From: JAAYAE01 sp963678395
Lineage (GTDB): Bacteria; Bacillota; Negativicutes; Acidaminococcales; Acidaminococcaceae
NCBI GenBank assembly: GCA_963678395.1
Contig: OY782827.1
Location: 1,240,001 to 1,304,000 of the forward strand
Direction: 5' to 3'
Length of the DNA stretch: 64,000 nt
Each line of letters opens with the position of its first letter. Position 1 is the first letter of the stretch. A program made the position numbers and the translations under genes. Below the pieces are notes generated by a model. That model saw only the letters and a program-made list of their open reading frames with translations, had not been told where the DNA came from and did not search any database. This document shows, piece after piece, positions 40,427-47,841 of this stretch.

Positions 40427-40500
40427 AAACCACAAAAAAGCTATGGTTCCATCGCCACAAAGGCATATAGACCATAGCTTTTCTTATTAAAGTTAATTTT
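40427..40500. repeat. ssrA-type terminator repeat, copy 2 (no att core)
   Basis: AAAAAAGCTATGGTTCC..ACCATAGCTTTT hairpin followed by ATTAAAGTTAATTTTAAAAT as in copy 1. 32 bases (40434-40465) are identical to 41681-41712. The GGTGGAGAT core is missing. The rest of the 40186-40532 gap shows no gene. Confidence 0.8.
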
Positions 40501-40532
40501 AAAATAATCTTATTGATACTTTTCCATAGATG

Positions 40533-41531
40533 TTACTCTTCAATTTTAAATATATACTGACCATTACCTATTCCCCTCATTAAATCTTCCATTGCTTTAA
40601 TTTTTTCTCGATAATTTTTCTCGTCATATTCTATATATCCAACAGTCATATGCTTGCCTAAACGGAAAGCTTTTTTATCAAATTCCGGCATAATACCTTT
40701 ACAGTACTCATATAAATTTTGTCTTACATCCTGGGCCTGTTCAGAATTACCAACCATCTTTATAACAATCTTATTATCTTCAATTTCAAGATATAATTCG
40801 TCTATATATTTAAACAAATTACATTTATCTAAACACTCGCTTTTAAAGCTAAACCACCATAGACACCAAAACCCTATACTAGGATTAGATACATAACACC
40901 AGTTATAATGACCATTTATAACATTGTCTTCTTTGGTTTGTATAATATTATCTTTAACCAGATGCGTAAAAAAGCCCTTATAAACATGATCATATTCATC
41001 ACGCCAAGTTGAAATCTCTTCACTTTTATAGGCATTAACATCTTTTTCTATTTCCCGCAAGTACTCATAGTAATCCCGTAAAATATTATTTTGGGCATCA
41101 TCGACATATTCCTTGAAAATTTCTAATAAATCACCTCTGCTAATACTAATATCGGCATTTTCTTCAAATGGCTGCTCTACTATTTTAAAATACACACTTT
41201 TAATATTTTCTCTTCCCTCCGCAATAAGGGTATTTTTATACCTGTTAATTTGATCATCATGTGTATTACTAAATGTTTTATCTTCAATTATTACTGAGTA
41301 TTTATTATTTATCTCTATCAGAACATCTATGTTTTTATATTGTCTTTTAATATTAGTTACAATATATTCAGACTCTTCAGGCACCATTTTCTGCAATAGT
41401 TTTTGCGCACATTCAGTTAAATATGTATTTTCGTTTAAATGCTCTTTACATACGAAAGTTAAAAGCCAACAAATAAATGCGTCTTGTGACAATTCACTGG
41501 TTGCAAAATCAAAAAGATTGTTTTTTCCCAT
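40533..41531 (-). CDS. PD-(D/E)XK nuclease superfamily protein (PDDEXK_4-like)
   Basis: 332 residues from ATG 41531 (AGGGGTG upstream, family-like NLFDFATSELSQDAFICWLL). The nuclease core shows NIDVLIEINNKYSVIIEDKT: Asp, then the (E)xK-type pair in IEDKT; a conserved Gln/Tyr helix follows (HDDQINRYKN). The remaining 200 residues are family-specific. Proteins of this family are frequent in defence islands, but no system is established for it alone. It is the only gene between repeat copies 2 and 3. The frame is intact. Confidence 0.75.
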   Translation of the reverse strand: MGKNNLFDFATSELSQDAFICWLLTFVCKEHLNENTYLTECAQKLLQKMVPEESEYIVTNIKRQYKNIDVLIEINNKYSVIIEDKTFSNTHDDQINRYKNTLIAEGRENIKSVYFKIVEQPFEENADISISRGDLLEIFKEYVDDAQNNILRDYYEYLREIEKDVNAYKSEEISTWRDEYDHVYKGFFTHLVKDNIIQTKEDNVINGHYNWCYVSNPSIGFWCLWWFSFKSECLDKCNLFKYIDELYLEIEDNKIVIKMVGNSEQAQDVRQNLYEYCKGIMPEFDKKAFRLGKHMTVGYIEYDEKNYREKIKAMEDLMRGIGNGQYIFKIEE

Positions 41532-41680
41532 TAAATCAACACCCCTATCCCCCATATACTTTATCTTCATTAGAAAATCTGTTCAAACTAATATACTAGT
41601 ATATAGTTCGTCATCTAAATAATCTATCCTGCCAATATTTTTTTCATTACCATTACCTTAACCAAGTGTTATTTTAAAAT

Positions 41681-41772
41681 AAAAAAGCTATGGTTCCATC
41701 GCCACAAAGGCACAAAAATCATAGCTTTTTTCAATGTAATTTTAAAATTCCGATTTTATTTGGTGGAGATTA
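41681..41772. repeat. ssrA 3'-end repeat, copy 3 (terminator plus diverged att core)
   Basis: Same hairpin 5' part as copy 2 over 32 bases, AATTTTAAAATTC linker, then 41747-41772, which matches the 26-base ssrA end block at 22 positions and keeps TTGGTGGAGAT exactly. 41773-41990 has no gene. Confidence 0.8.
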
Positions 41773-41990
41773 TCGCTTATTTTATTAACATTAAAATAAC
41801 TCAATAAACTCCTTATAAAAGCTGTTTGTTACTTACATCTAGCCTGGCTTTGTTTTTTTTAAACAACGAACCCTATATTAGGTAAATACAAATAATTATA
41901 ATTGAGAGTTGTCTTATAATGAAAACGGCTATTTTAGTTTTTCATCAAGCTTTACTATTAATTCGCTTTTTAAAAATCCTATTATATCCA

Positions 41991-42680
41991 TTATTTTTTT
42001 TCTGTACCTTTAACATCTAAAATAATGCTACTGTCTGTCCCCATAATTCCTGGCAGGTATTTGGATCGCGCAAATGTTTCATGTGCAAAATCACCACGTA
42101 TATTACCATATTCATTCGCTAACGTAAAAATTTTCATTTCATGTAACTCCTCATATGTTATGCCTAATGGATTGAAAATCCGCACCAAATTTTTCTCTTT
42201 AATTCCATAATTTTTTGCTATGTTATCACAATAAGATTTATAAATACAATCGAATCTTTCTTCAATACCATTAAACATTTTAAAGTCTATTTCTTGCTTA
42301 CTATTTGTACTCGGAAGATCTGAAGAAGGATTTGTATACTGATTGCTATTTGGAAATACAATTGGTGATGTAGTAAGAAAAAATAAAAACATCTCTGTTA
42401 TTTTTCCATCCTCTTTGTATATAGAATGAGCCTTGTTTATATATGCTTTACCTAAAAACTCCAAAAATGATTGAACTTCAGAATGAATAACAAGCACTGT
42501 CCCTCTAATTCGGTGTAATAGTATTTCTTGTTTTTGTTTATCGTCAATTCCAGCAAAAGGATCAGGGTTATCTTGATCTTCTACAATTTTTATATATTCG
42601 CCAATAAAGTTATCAATTATTCTTTCTATACTACTTTCAAGGCTTGATAAAAATATAGGTATTTTTTCAAATTTTGCCAT
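41991..42680 (-). CDS. HEPN-domain protein (MAE_28990/MAE_18760-like), putative RNase
   Basis: 229-residue, mostly helical, cytosolic. The motif RGDFAH near the C-terminus (NIRGDFAHETF) is the R-x4-H pattern of HEPN ribonucleases. It begins one base after the stop of the DUF262 gene, so the two are translationally coupled. HEPN proteins of this type are commonly paired with DUF262 proteins and predicted to act in anti-phage or toxin-antitoxin roles; which member is toxic is unknown. The frame is intact. Confidence 0.7.
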   Translation of the reverse strand: MAKFEKIPIFLSSLESSIERIIDNFIGEYIKIVEDQDNPDPFAGIDDKQKQEILLHRIRGTVLVIHSEVQSFLEFLGKAYINKAHSIYKEDGKITEMFLFFLTTSPIVFPNSNQYTNPSSDLPSTNSKQEIDFKMFNGIEERFDCIYKSYCDNIAKNYGIKEKNLVRIFNPLGITYEELHEMKIFTLANEYGNIRGDFAHETFARSKYLPGIMGTDSSIILDVKGTEKK

Positions 42681-42681
42681 T

Positions 42682-43927
42682 CTATTTCACCTGACTAATA
42701 ACTAGTGGAGAATTTACTTTATAACTCGTAGCACCTTTCGCTAAAATACCATTAATAGCACTAGCAATCTTTTCAAATCTTAAAATAACCTTTTCTCTAT
42801 CACTGGTGTGAGATTCTATTGCCTCTAGAAATTTGGAATCACTAAAAAGATTTCCATACATAATTTTCATTTTGTCTTTATACCCAGCAATACTTCTGAT
42901 ATTTTCTCGTACTTCGGGAATAGCAAAGTAATATGTGAAGCTCTCAAATAAAACAAGTATAATTTTTTTAGATTTTGAACTAGAATTGGGCTTTACAAAC
43001 AATAATTTTTCCGTAAACACCTCTCGTGCAAACTTAATAGCTTCAATCAATTGATTAAATGACTCATTCAGTTCGTTCTCCCGCGAAATCCAGTCATCAT
43101 TTAAAGTCTTGGCTGTTTTATCTAACAGCATCTTTAGTTTTCCGTTATAGTCTTTTAGAAAATAATGAAAAGCGAAAAACCTTAGTACTAATTCTACATC
43201 ACGCATTCTTTTATCCGGCTCACTCAATTGCAATAAATTAAGGATTTCAACATTTGATGATTTGTCCAATATGTAATCAGTAAATTTACCTGGATACAAT
43301 GATATTCTCAATTCTTGAGGCGATAATTGCACTGCACCAGTGTTTAGTCTGTTAAAAACTTGGTATAAATATTCATTTGTTGGCCAATTCCTAATAAATA
43401 CTGCTCTAATTGTATTATTTTCAAATCCATCAAAATCTTCCACGCCTGTTCGTTTTGAAAGTAAATCAAAAGCTTCTTTGGGAGTTTTATTATTTAACTC
43501 AGGATAAACAGTCAAACCCTTCAATTTGAATTCCTGTGAATTATCATAATATGCTGATAAAAACTGTTCAATAGCCAGTAACCGTTGCTTGCCATCCAAT
43601 ACTATATATTTATTTTTTTGATCTTTTTTTTTCGGCAAACAATAAGTGTGGGATAGGTATATTGATAAGAATTGATTCAATCAATTTCGACTTTTTAGAA
43701 TCACTCCAAACATCTCTTCGCTGAAAATGTGGATTTAAATCAATATTCCCCTTCCTGATTTGCTGATATAATGTTTCTAATGTCCAATCAATAGCGACAA
43801 TAATCGCATCATTAATAGCACCAATATCACTACTTTCTACAACTTCGTTTACTTCTTCTTCTACTCCTTGGCTTAAGTTATTTTCATATTTATATACATT
43901 TTTATTATCTTCTGCGTCTTCAATCAT
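42682..43927 (-). pseudogene. DUF262 (ParB/GmrS-like NTPase/nuclease) protein, one frameshift
   Basis: N-part: LYQQIRKGNIDLNPHFQRRDVWSDSKKSKLIESILINIPIPHLLFAE, the DUF262 N-terminus. After a 9-T run (43624-43632, one too many) the frame continues KYIVLDGKQRLLAIEQFL, the nucleotide-hydrolysing DGQQR motif in the form DGKQR, and VFNRLNTGAVQLSPQELR (the N-R-x-N-x-x-G motif). No DUF1524/HNH half is attached. Corrected length about 414 residues. ATG 43927 follows GGAGGC. Paired with the HEPN gene as a two-gene defence-type module. Confidence 0.8.
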
Positions 43928-44458
43928 TTTTATGCCTCCTGTTAATGTAATATCTACAAATAATTTATGAACATCTAATTATATGAAAATAGGAAATGAA
44001 TTGTCATAACACATTAATGTATAGTGTTATAATTCTATGGATTTATGTTTAATCCTCTAATTATTTAATGTTTCACGATAATTTTATAATAATAAAATCA
44101 TTTTGAAACATATTTTAATAAAAGTTTTAGTCTTAATCTTTATTACTTTTCTAAATACACGTATCAAATAACTACCCAGCTAATTACAAACTCATCTTTT
44201 GCATTTTTTAAATGGCAGTTATTATTTATAGTGCTGCCAATCTCACCCTCATATAGTTATTAGTTCCTCAAAGCACTGTTGTTTATATATATTATGCTTA
44301 CACATGTATTATTTCTTTTTTAACAAGTAAGGCTATATATTTGCTAGTTTCCTGTCAAATTTCGCTTTGTCTATGGCGATTAATGGCTTTTTGATAAACT
44401 CCTTTAAGAACAGAAAAACTCATTAACTTTAAAACTTGAATATCTGGATTGTGAGAAT
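43928..44458. other. 531-base stretch without a recognisable gene
   Basis: Very AT-rich. No family match in six frames, no CRISPR-type repeat, no integrase remnant that I can defend. It lies between the DUF262 start and repeat copy 4 and must hold the module's promoter. Confidence 0.5.
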
Positions 44459-44546
44459 ACACAAAAAAGCCATGCTTCCCTTGCCACAAAGGCATATGGA
44501 CCATAGCTTTTTCTATTAATTTCAATTTTAATATTCTGGTTTTAAT
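44459..44546 (-). terminator. ssrA terminator, copy 4 of the repeat
   Basis: On the minus strand, 34 bases after the tmRNA CCA end, AAAAAGCTATGGTCC pairs with GGAAGCATGGCTTTTTT. An inner CCTTTGTGGCAAGG hairpin is shared with the other copies. Confidence 0.85.
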
Positions 44547-44894
44547 TGGTGGAGATGAGGGGAGTCGAACCCCTGTCCGAAAGCAATGAAACACAACTTT
44601 CTACGAGCGTAGTCATTTATTTAGATTTCGCTTCTTTGTCGCCTAACGACAAGGCTACTTAGTTGCTATCTCGATAAGTTTCCCCAAAAGGCCTCCGAGA
44701 ATTGGCCTATGAGTATCCCGCTAGTGTCGCTCATTCCCCACCCGCAGGAGTAGCGAGGAGGAGCGCTAGCATTAAGCTGCTAGAGCGTAAGAATCGTCTG
44801 CGTTTATAGCAGTTTTCCACCGTTTTTCGGGGTTGATGGAATCCCGGCCCGCTTATTGTGCCACACCTACCCCCGTCGAAACCAGTACATCCCC
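44547..44894 (-). ncRNA. ssrA: transfer-messenger RNA (tmRNA)
   Basis: 348 nt. The 5' end GGGGATGTACTGGTTTCGAC and the 3' end GGGTTCGACTCCCC-TCATCTCCACCA form the tRNA-like domain; GGGGAUG pairs with CAUCUCC in the acceptor stem and the CCA is encoded. The internal tag frame ends in codons for ADDSYALAA followed by TAA, the usual ALAA proteolysis tail. It works with SmpB (encoded nearby) to rescue stalled ribosomes. Its 3' end is the apparent integration site of the adjoining island. Confidence 0.95.
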
Positions 44895-44923
44895 GTTTGT
44901 AGAGTAGCTAAGCTACTGTAAGA

Positions 44924-44952
44924 ATTCTAACATAAATACCAAAATTTATCAA
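44924..44952 (-). promoter_or_regulatory. ssrA promoter
   Basis: Minus strand TTGATA (44947-44952), 17-base spacer, TAGAAT (44924-44929), about 30 bases before the mature tmRNA 5' end, leaving a short processed leader. Confidence 0.6.
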
Positions 44953-45483
44953 TCATTCCTGAATTCTAACCTTAGTCCCAGGTGTAACATATTTTCGCAA
45001 AATACGTAAATCACTATTATTTAGGCGAATACAGCCTTCAGAAACTCTATGCCCAATGGAGGCTGGATCATGTGTGCCATGAATACCTATACCCTCCCAA
45101 CCTGTTTCTAATGAAATAAAATATGGACCATAGGCCCCTGCTATTTCGCCCTTACCATCACCAAAATCATGTTTCCAGTAAGAGGCATCATCGATTTCAT
45201 CTACGGTGAAATCTCCCGTTGGCGTCTTCATATCTCCCGATTTTTGTTTTTGTCCTGGGTTTAGACCCAGTGCCACTGGAAAGCTTTTAATTTCTTTGCC
45301 TTTATCCATAAGATAGAGGGTAAATTTGCCTTTATCGATTACTATTGAGTATTCGTTGTCTTGTGTTGGGACAGTGTCTGTTTTTTCTGTGCCCTTTTCT
45401 TCTGTCTTTGCTTTTTCTTGTTTGCCTTCTTTGGGCTTAACTTCTTTCTTATCCTGCCTCTTATTAGCTGGTGTCTTTATGCT
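44953..45483 (-). pseudogene. L,D-transpeptidase (YkuD), 3' part cut off by an IS
   Basis: Peptidoglycan cross-linking domain: YSIVIDKGKFTLYLMDKGKE, SGDMKTPTGDFTV, and the catalytic IHGTHDP...VSEGCIRLNN with His and Cys. The domain is complete, but the membrane anchor lies beyond the IS at 47205-47363. Joining both sides across one copy of the 9-bp duplication gives an unbroken 229-residue protein (DSIK-TPANKRQ). The frame now continues into the IS end and could start at 45543 without an export signal, so any product would stay in the cytosol. Confidence 0.9.
45475..45483. repeat. 9-bp target-site duplication, left copy
   Basis: CTTTATGCT, identical to 47196-47204, directly abutting the IS ends. 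Confidence 0.9.
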
Positions 45484-47195
45484 GTTAGAGTAAAATATTA
45501 GTTGGCAAAAGAAACAAAATAAGGAAGTGGATGTAAAATCCACTTCCCATAGTAGGAAAAATTCTTTAATATGTTAGTTGCTAGACAAAACATGTAAAGG
45601 AGTTCCTACTATGGATATTGTAAATGAAAGCTTGCCGACATTCAAGGATATTGAGAAAATAATTTTCAGCTATGTGTGCAGTGCTGCCGTCGAAATGGTG
45701 AAGGACTTGTTGGAAGGCTACGATAGGAAGCTCATGGTCGAAAGAGATCGCAAGGCGTATAGGCACAAAGGTTTTAAGGCCAACCACATACGCTGCGTGT
45801 TCGGAGATGTCGCCTATAAGCGCACGGTCTATGAGCACATTAACGAAGAAGGCAAGAAGGAATTCATGTACCTTCTAGATGATGCCATGGGCATGGAGGT
45901 CATCGGCAAGATGTTATATAACTCTGTAGAAGCAATGGTTAAAGCAGCCACAGAGGTAAGCTTCAGGAAAGCAGAATCTGCCGTTAATCTTACCAGCCAA
46001 ATAAATATAAGCAGCCAAGGAATTTGGAATACGGTGCAGGAATTTGGTAAAAAACTGGAAGCAGAAGAAACAGACATGGCCAAAAGATTAGAAGAAGATA
46101 AGCCGCAGACGGGTAAAGAAGCACCGGTATTGTTCGAAGAAGCTGATGGTATATTCCTGCACCTGCAAAAGCCCTACCGCCCAAAAGAGGCCTCGGGCAA
46201 AGAGATAAAGGTCAGCACGGCCTATGAGGGTATACGTAAGGGAAAAGACGGCAGAAATGAAGTCGTGGGAAAAGTTATGACCGCAGGTTTTGAAGAGGCA
46301 AAAGAGTTCCACCGCATAAGGGAAGCCATGATTCAAACAAAGTACAATACGGATGAAGTAAAGTACAGGTTCATTAATGGGGATGGAGCAGCCTGGGTTA
46401 AGCATCCTTATGATCCGTATACTATTTACCAATTAGACAGGTTTCATGTGTTCAAGAAGATAATTTACGCAATAGCCGATACGGCTATGCGTAAAGAGCT
46501 AAAAGCATTGTATATGGACGGTAAAACGGAAGAGTTGCTGGCGAAAATAGACGCCTATGCAAACAGTGTTGCCAGTAATGAGAAGGAAGACAAAAGAGAA
46601 GAAAAAGCAAGAGCGTTGTACAGCTATTTGAGCAACAACGAGGCAGGAATAAAAGCTTATTTTGATATGAAGGAAAAGCTGCCTAAGCCGCCGGAAGGAC
46701 TTTTATACGGCTCTATGGGTACGCAGGAAAGCCAGAACTGCTCGGTAATTACTTTAAGGATGAAGCACCATAAAGGCAGCTGGGGCATCCCAGGTGCAGG
46801 CTACATGGCAAAAATACTTACGAGATTAGAAAACAAGACCTTTTATACGGCTCTTGAACGCTATACGAGCCTTATAGACAGAGAAATAGTTGTATTTGCC
46901 AAAGATATTTTAAGTGCTGCTGCAATACCTAGGGTCGTAGGCAAAGGCAAGAAAGATGGAAACATCCGCAAGGGGCATTGGGCAATTGCAGACGCAAAGA
47001 TGACCGGCAGTAGGAAATCTTTGCTAAGGGCATTTGGATATAGAGAATTTAGTGAGATAGCACATATCTAATTTAGCTTATAACAACTTGGGAGGATGAG
47101 TTTGCCCAAAATTTTATGGAAAATTCCATTCAACAATTAAAAATGCAAGATTTTTCCTACGAAGAAAGATTTGCCAACTTTTACTTGACTGATAC
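45484..47195 (+). mobile_element. ISLre2-family insertion sequence, 1712 bp, apparently complete
   Basis: Bounded by 26-bp imperfect terminal inverted repeats (45484-45509 and 47170-47195, about 19 of 26 matching, both with the inner AGTTGGCAAA) and by a 9-bp direct repeat of target. One transposase gene fills it. A perfect hairpin GGAAGTGGAT/ATCCACTTCC (45523-45547) just inside the left end may block read-through from the host gene. The perfect duplication and intact transposase indicate a recent insertion. It is higher in G+C than the surrounding DNA. Confidence 0.9.
45611..47071 (+). CDS. ISLre2-family DDE transposase
   Basis: 486 residues from ATG 45611, preceded by AAAGGAG. N-terminal DNA-binding half (YKRTVYEHINEEGKKEFMYLLDD) and catalytic half with FEEADGIFLHLQ, FINGDGAAWVK and QLDRFHVFKKI, typical of the ISLre2/UPF0236 group. 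The C-terminal SMGTQESQNCSVITLRMKHHKGSW is a strong family signature. Open and apparently active. Confidence 0.92.
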   Translation: MDIVNESLPTFKDIEKIIFSYVCSAAVEMVKDLLEGYDRKLMVERDRKAYRHKGFKANHIRCVFGDVAYKRTVYEHINEEGKKEFMYLLDDAMGMEVIGKMLYNSVEAMVKAATEVSFRKAESAVNLTSQINISSQGIWNTVQEFGKKLEAEETDMAKRLEEDKPQTGKEAPVLFEEADGIFLHLQKPYRPKEASGKEIKVSTAYEGIRKGKDGRNEVVGKVMTAGFEEAKEFHRIREAMIQTKYNTDEVKYRFINGDGAAWVKHPYDPYTIYQLDRFHVFKKIIYAIADTAMRKELKALYMDGKTEELLAKIDAYANSVASNEKEDKREEKARALYSYLSNNEAGIKAYFDMKEKLPKPPEGLLYGSMGTQESQNCSVITLRMKHHKGSWGIPGAGYMAKILTRLENKTFYTALERYTSLIDREIVVFAKDILSAAAIPRVVGKGKKDGNIRKGHWAIADAKMTGSRKSLLRAFGYREFSEIAHI

Positions 47196-47204
47196 CTTTA
47201 TGCT
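47196..47204. repeat. 9-bp target-site duplication, right copy
   Basis: CTTTATGCT, identical to 45475-45483. Confidence 0.9.
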
Positions 47205-47363
47205 ATCCTGGGTTGTAATGCTCTTTTCCGGCTCCGTTACTTTCTGTGTTTGCTGATTCTTAGACATAATACTATACCCTGCAACACCTATAAGGGCTAC
47301 GACAATAAGAGCTATAATAGCAATCATATTGCGTTTTATAAAATTGGGTTTTCTTCGCCTCAT
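47205..47363 (-). pseudogene. L,D-transpeptidase, 5' part (membrane anchor)
   Basis: Encodes MRRRKPNFIK and a single helix (NMIAIIALIVVALIGVAGYSIM) followed by a polar stalk ending TTQDSIK at the duplication. It reads in frame with the YkuD part once the IS is removed. As it stands the frame stops inside the IS after about 60 residues. It starts five bases after smpB, so the gene belonged to the rnr-smpB transcript. Confidence 0.88.
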
Positions 47364-47368
47364 TGTCT

Positions 47369-47836
47369 CTATTTATTCCTTTCTCGTAATGCTCTTTCCA
47401 CTTCACGTCTAGCATCTTTAGTAGCCATATCACGCCTTTTATCATACAACTTTTTCCCTGTTGCCAAGGCAAGTTCAACCTTCACTAAACCATGTGTGAA
47501 GTACATTTTCAAAGGAACCAGAGTATAGCCTTTTTCTTTAACCTTACCAATAAGTTTTCTAATCTCGCTGGCATGCATAAGCAGCCGCCTATCACGTAAG
47601 GGTTCATGATTAAACTGATTACCGTGATCATAAGGACTAATATGCAAATTATATAAATATACCTCTGCGGTTTTGGTTATGGCAGCATAGGCGTCTTTAA
47701 GATTAGCTTTACCGGCACGCAAGGCTTTTACCTCTGTACCTCTAAGCTCAATGCCTGTCTCATAAGTTTCAAAGATAGTATAGTCATGGCGCGCTTTTCT
47801 ATTTTCTGCAACAATTTTTATAGCTTGCTGTTTCAA
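47369..47836 (-). CDS. smpB: SsrA-binding protein SmpB
   Basis: 155 residues, the usual length. NRKARHDYTIFETYETGIELRGTEVKALRAGKANLKDAYA is the conserved oligonucleotide-binding barrel; the basic tail KLYDKRRDMATKDARREVERALRER enters the decoding centre. It delivers tmRNA to stalled ribosomes. Located between rnr and (originally) the L,D-transpeptidase and ssrA, the common Bacillota order. Intact. Confidence 0.96.
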   Translation of the reverse strand: MKQQAIKIVAENRKARHDYTIFETYETGIELRGTEVKALRAGKANLKDAYAAITKTAEVYLYNLHISPYDHGNQFNHEPLRDRRLLMHASEIRKLIGKVKEKGYTLVPLKMYFTHGLVKVELALATGKKLYDKRRDMATKDARREVERALRERNK

Positions 47837-47841
47837 GTATA

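Noticed and set aside
41991..42680. Abortive-infection Abi-type or RloC-like protein
   Set aside because: No P-loop or Abi_2 motifs; only the R-x4-H HEPN motif and the DUF262 partnership can be supported.
43928..44458. Integrase remnant next to ssrA
   Set aside because: Short open stretches on the minus strand show no tyrosine recombinase R-H-R-Y pattern; nothing defensible.
37111..44558. CRISPR array formed by the four similar repeats
   Set aside because: The repeats are 70-100 bases with 1-3 kb between them, carry terminator and tmRNA-end sequence, and there are no cas genes.
45523..45547. Hairpin inside the IS left end as a chromosomal terminator
   Set aside because: It lies inside the element and lacks a U-tract on the host-gene strand; better seen as an IS feature.
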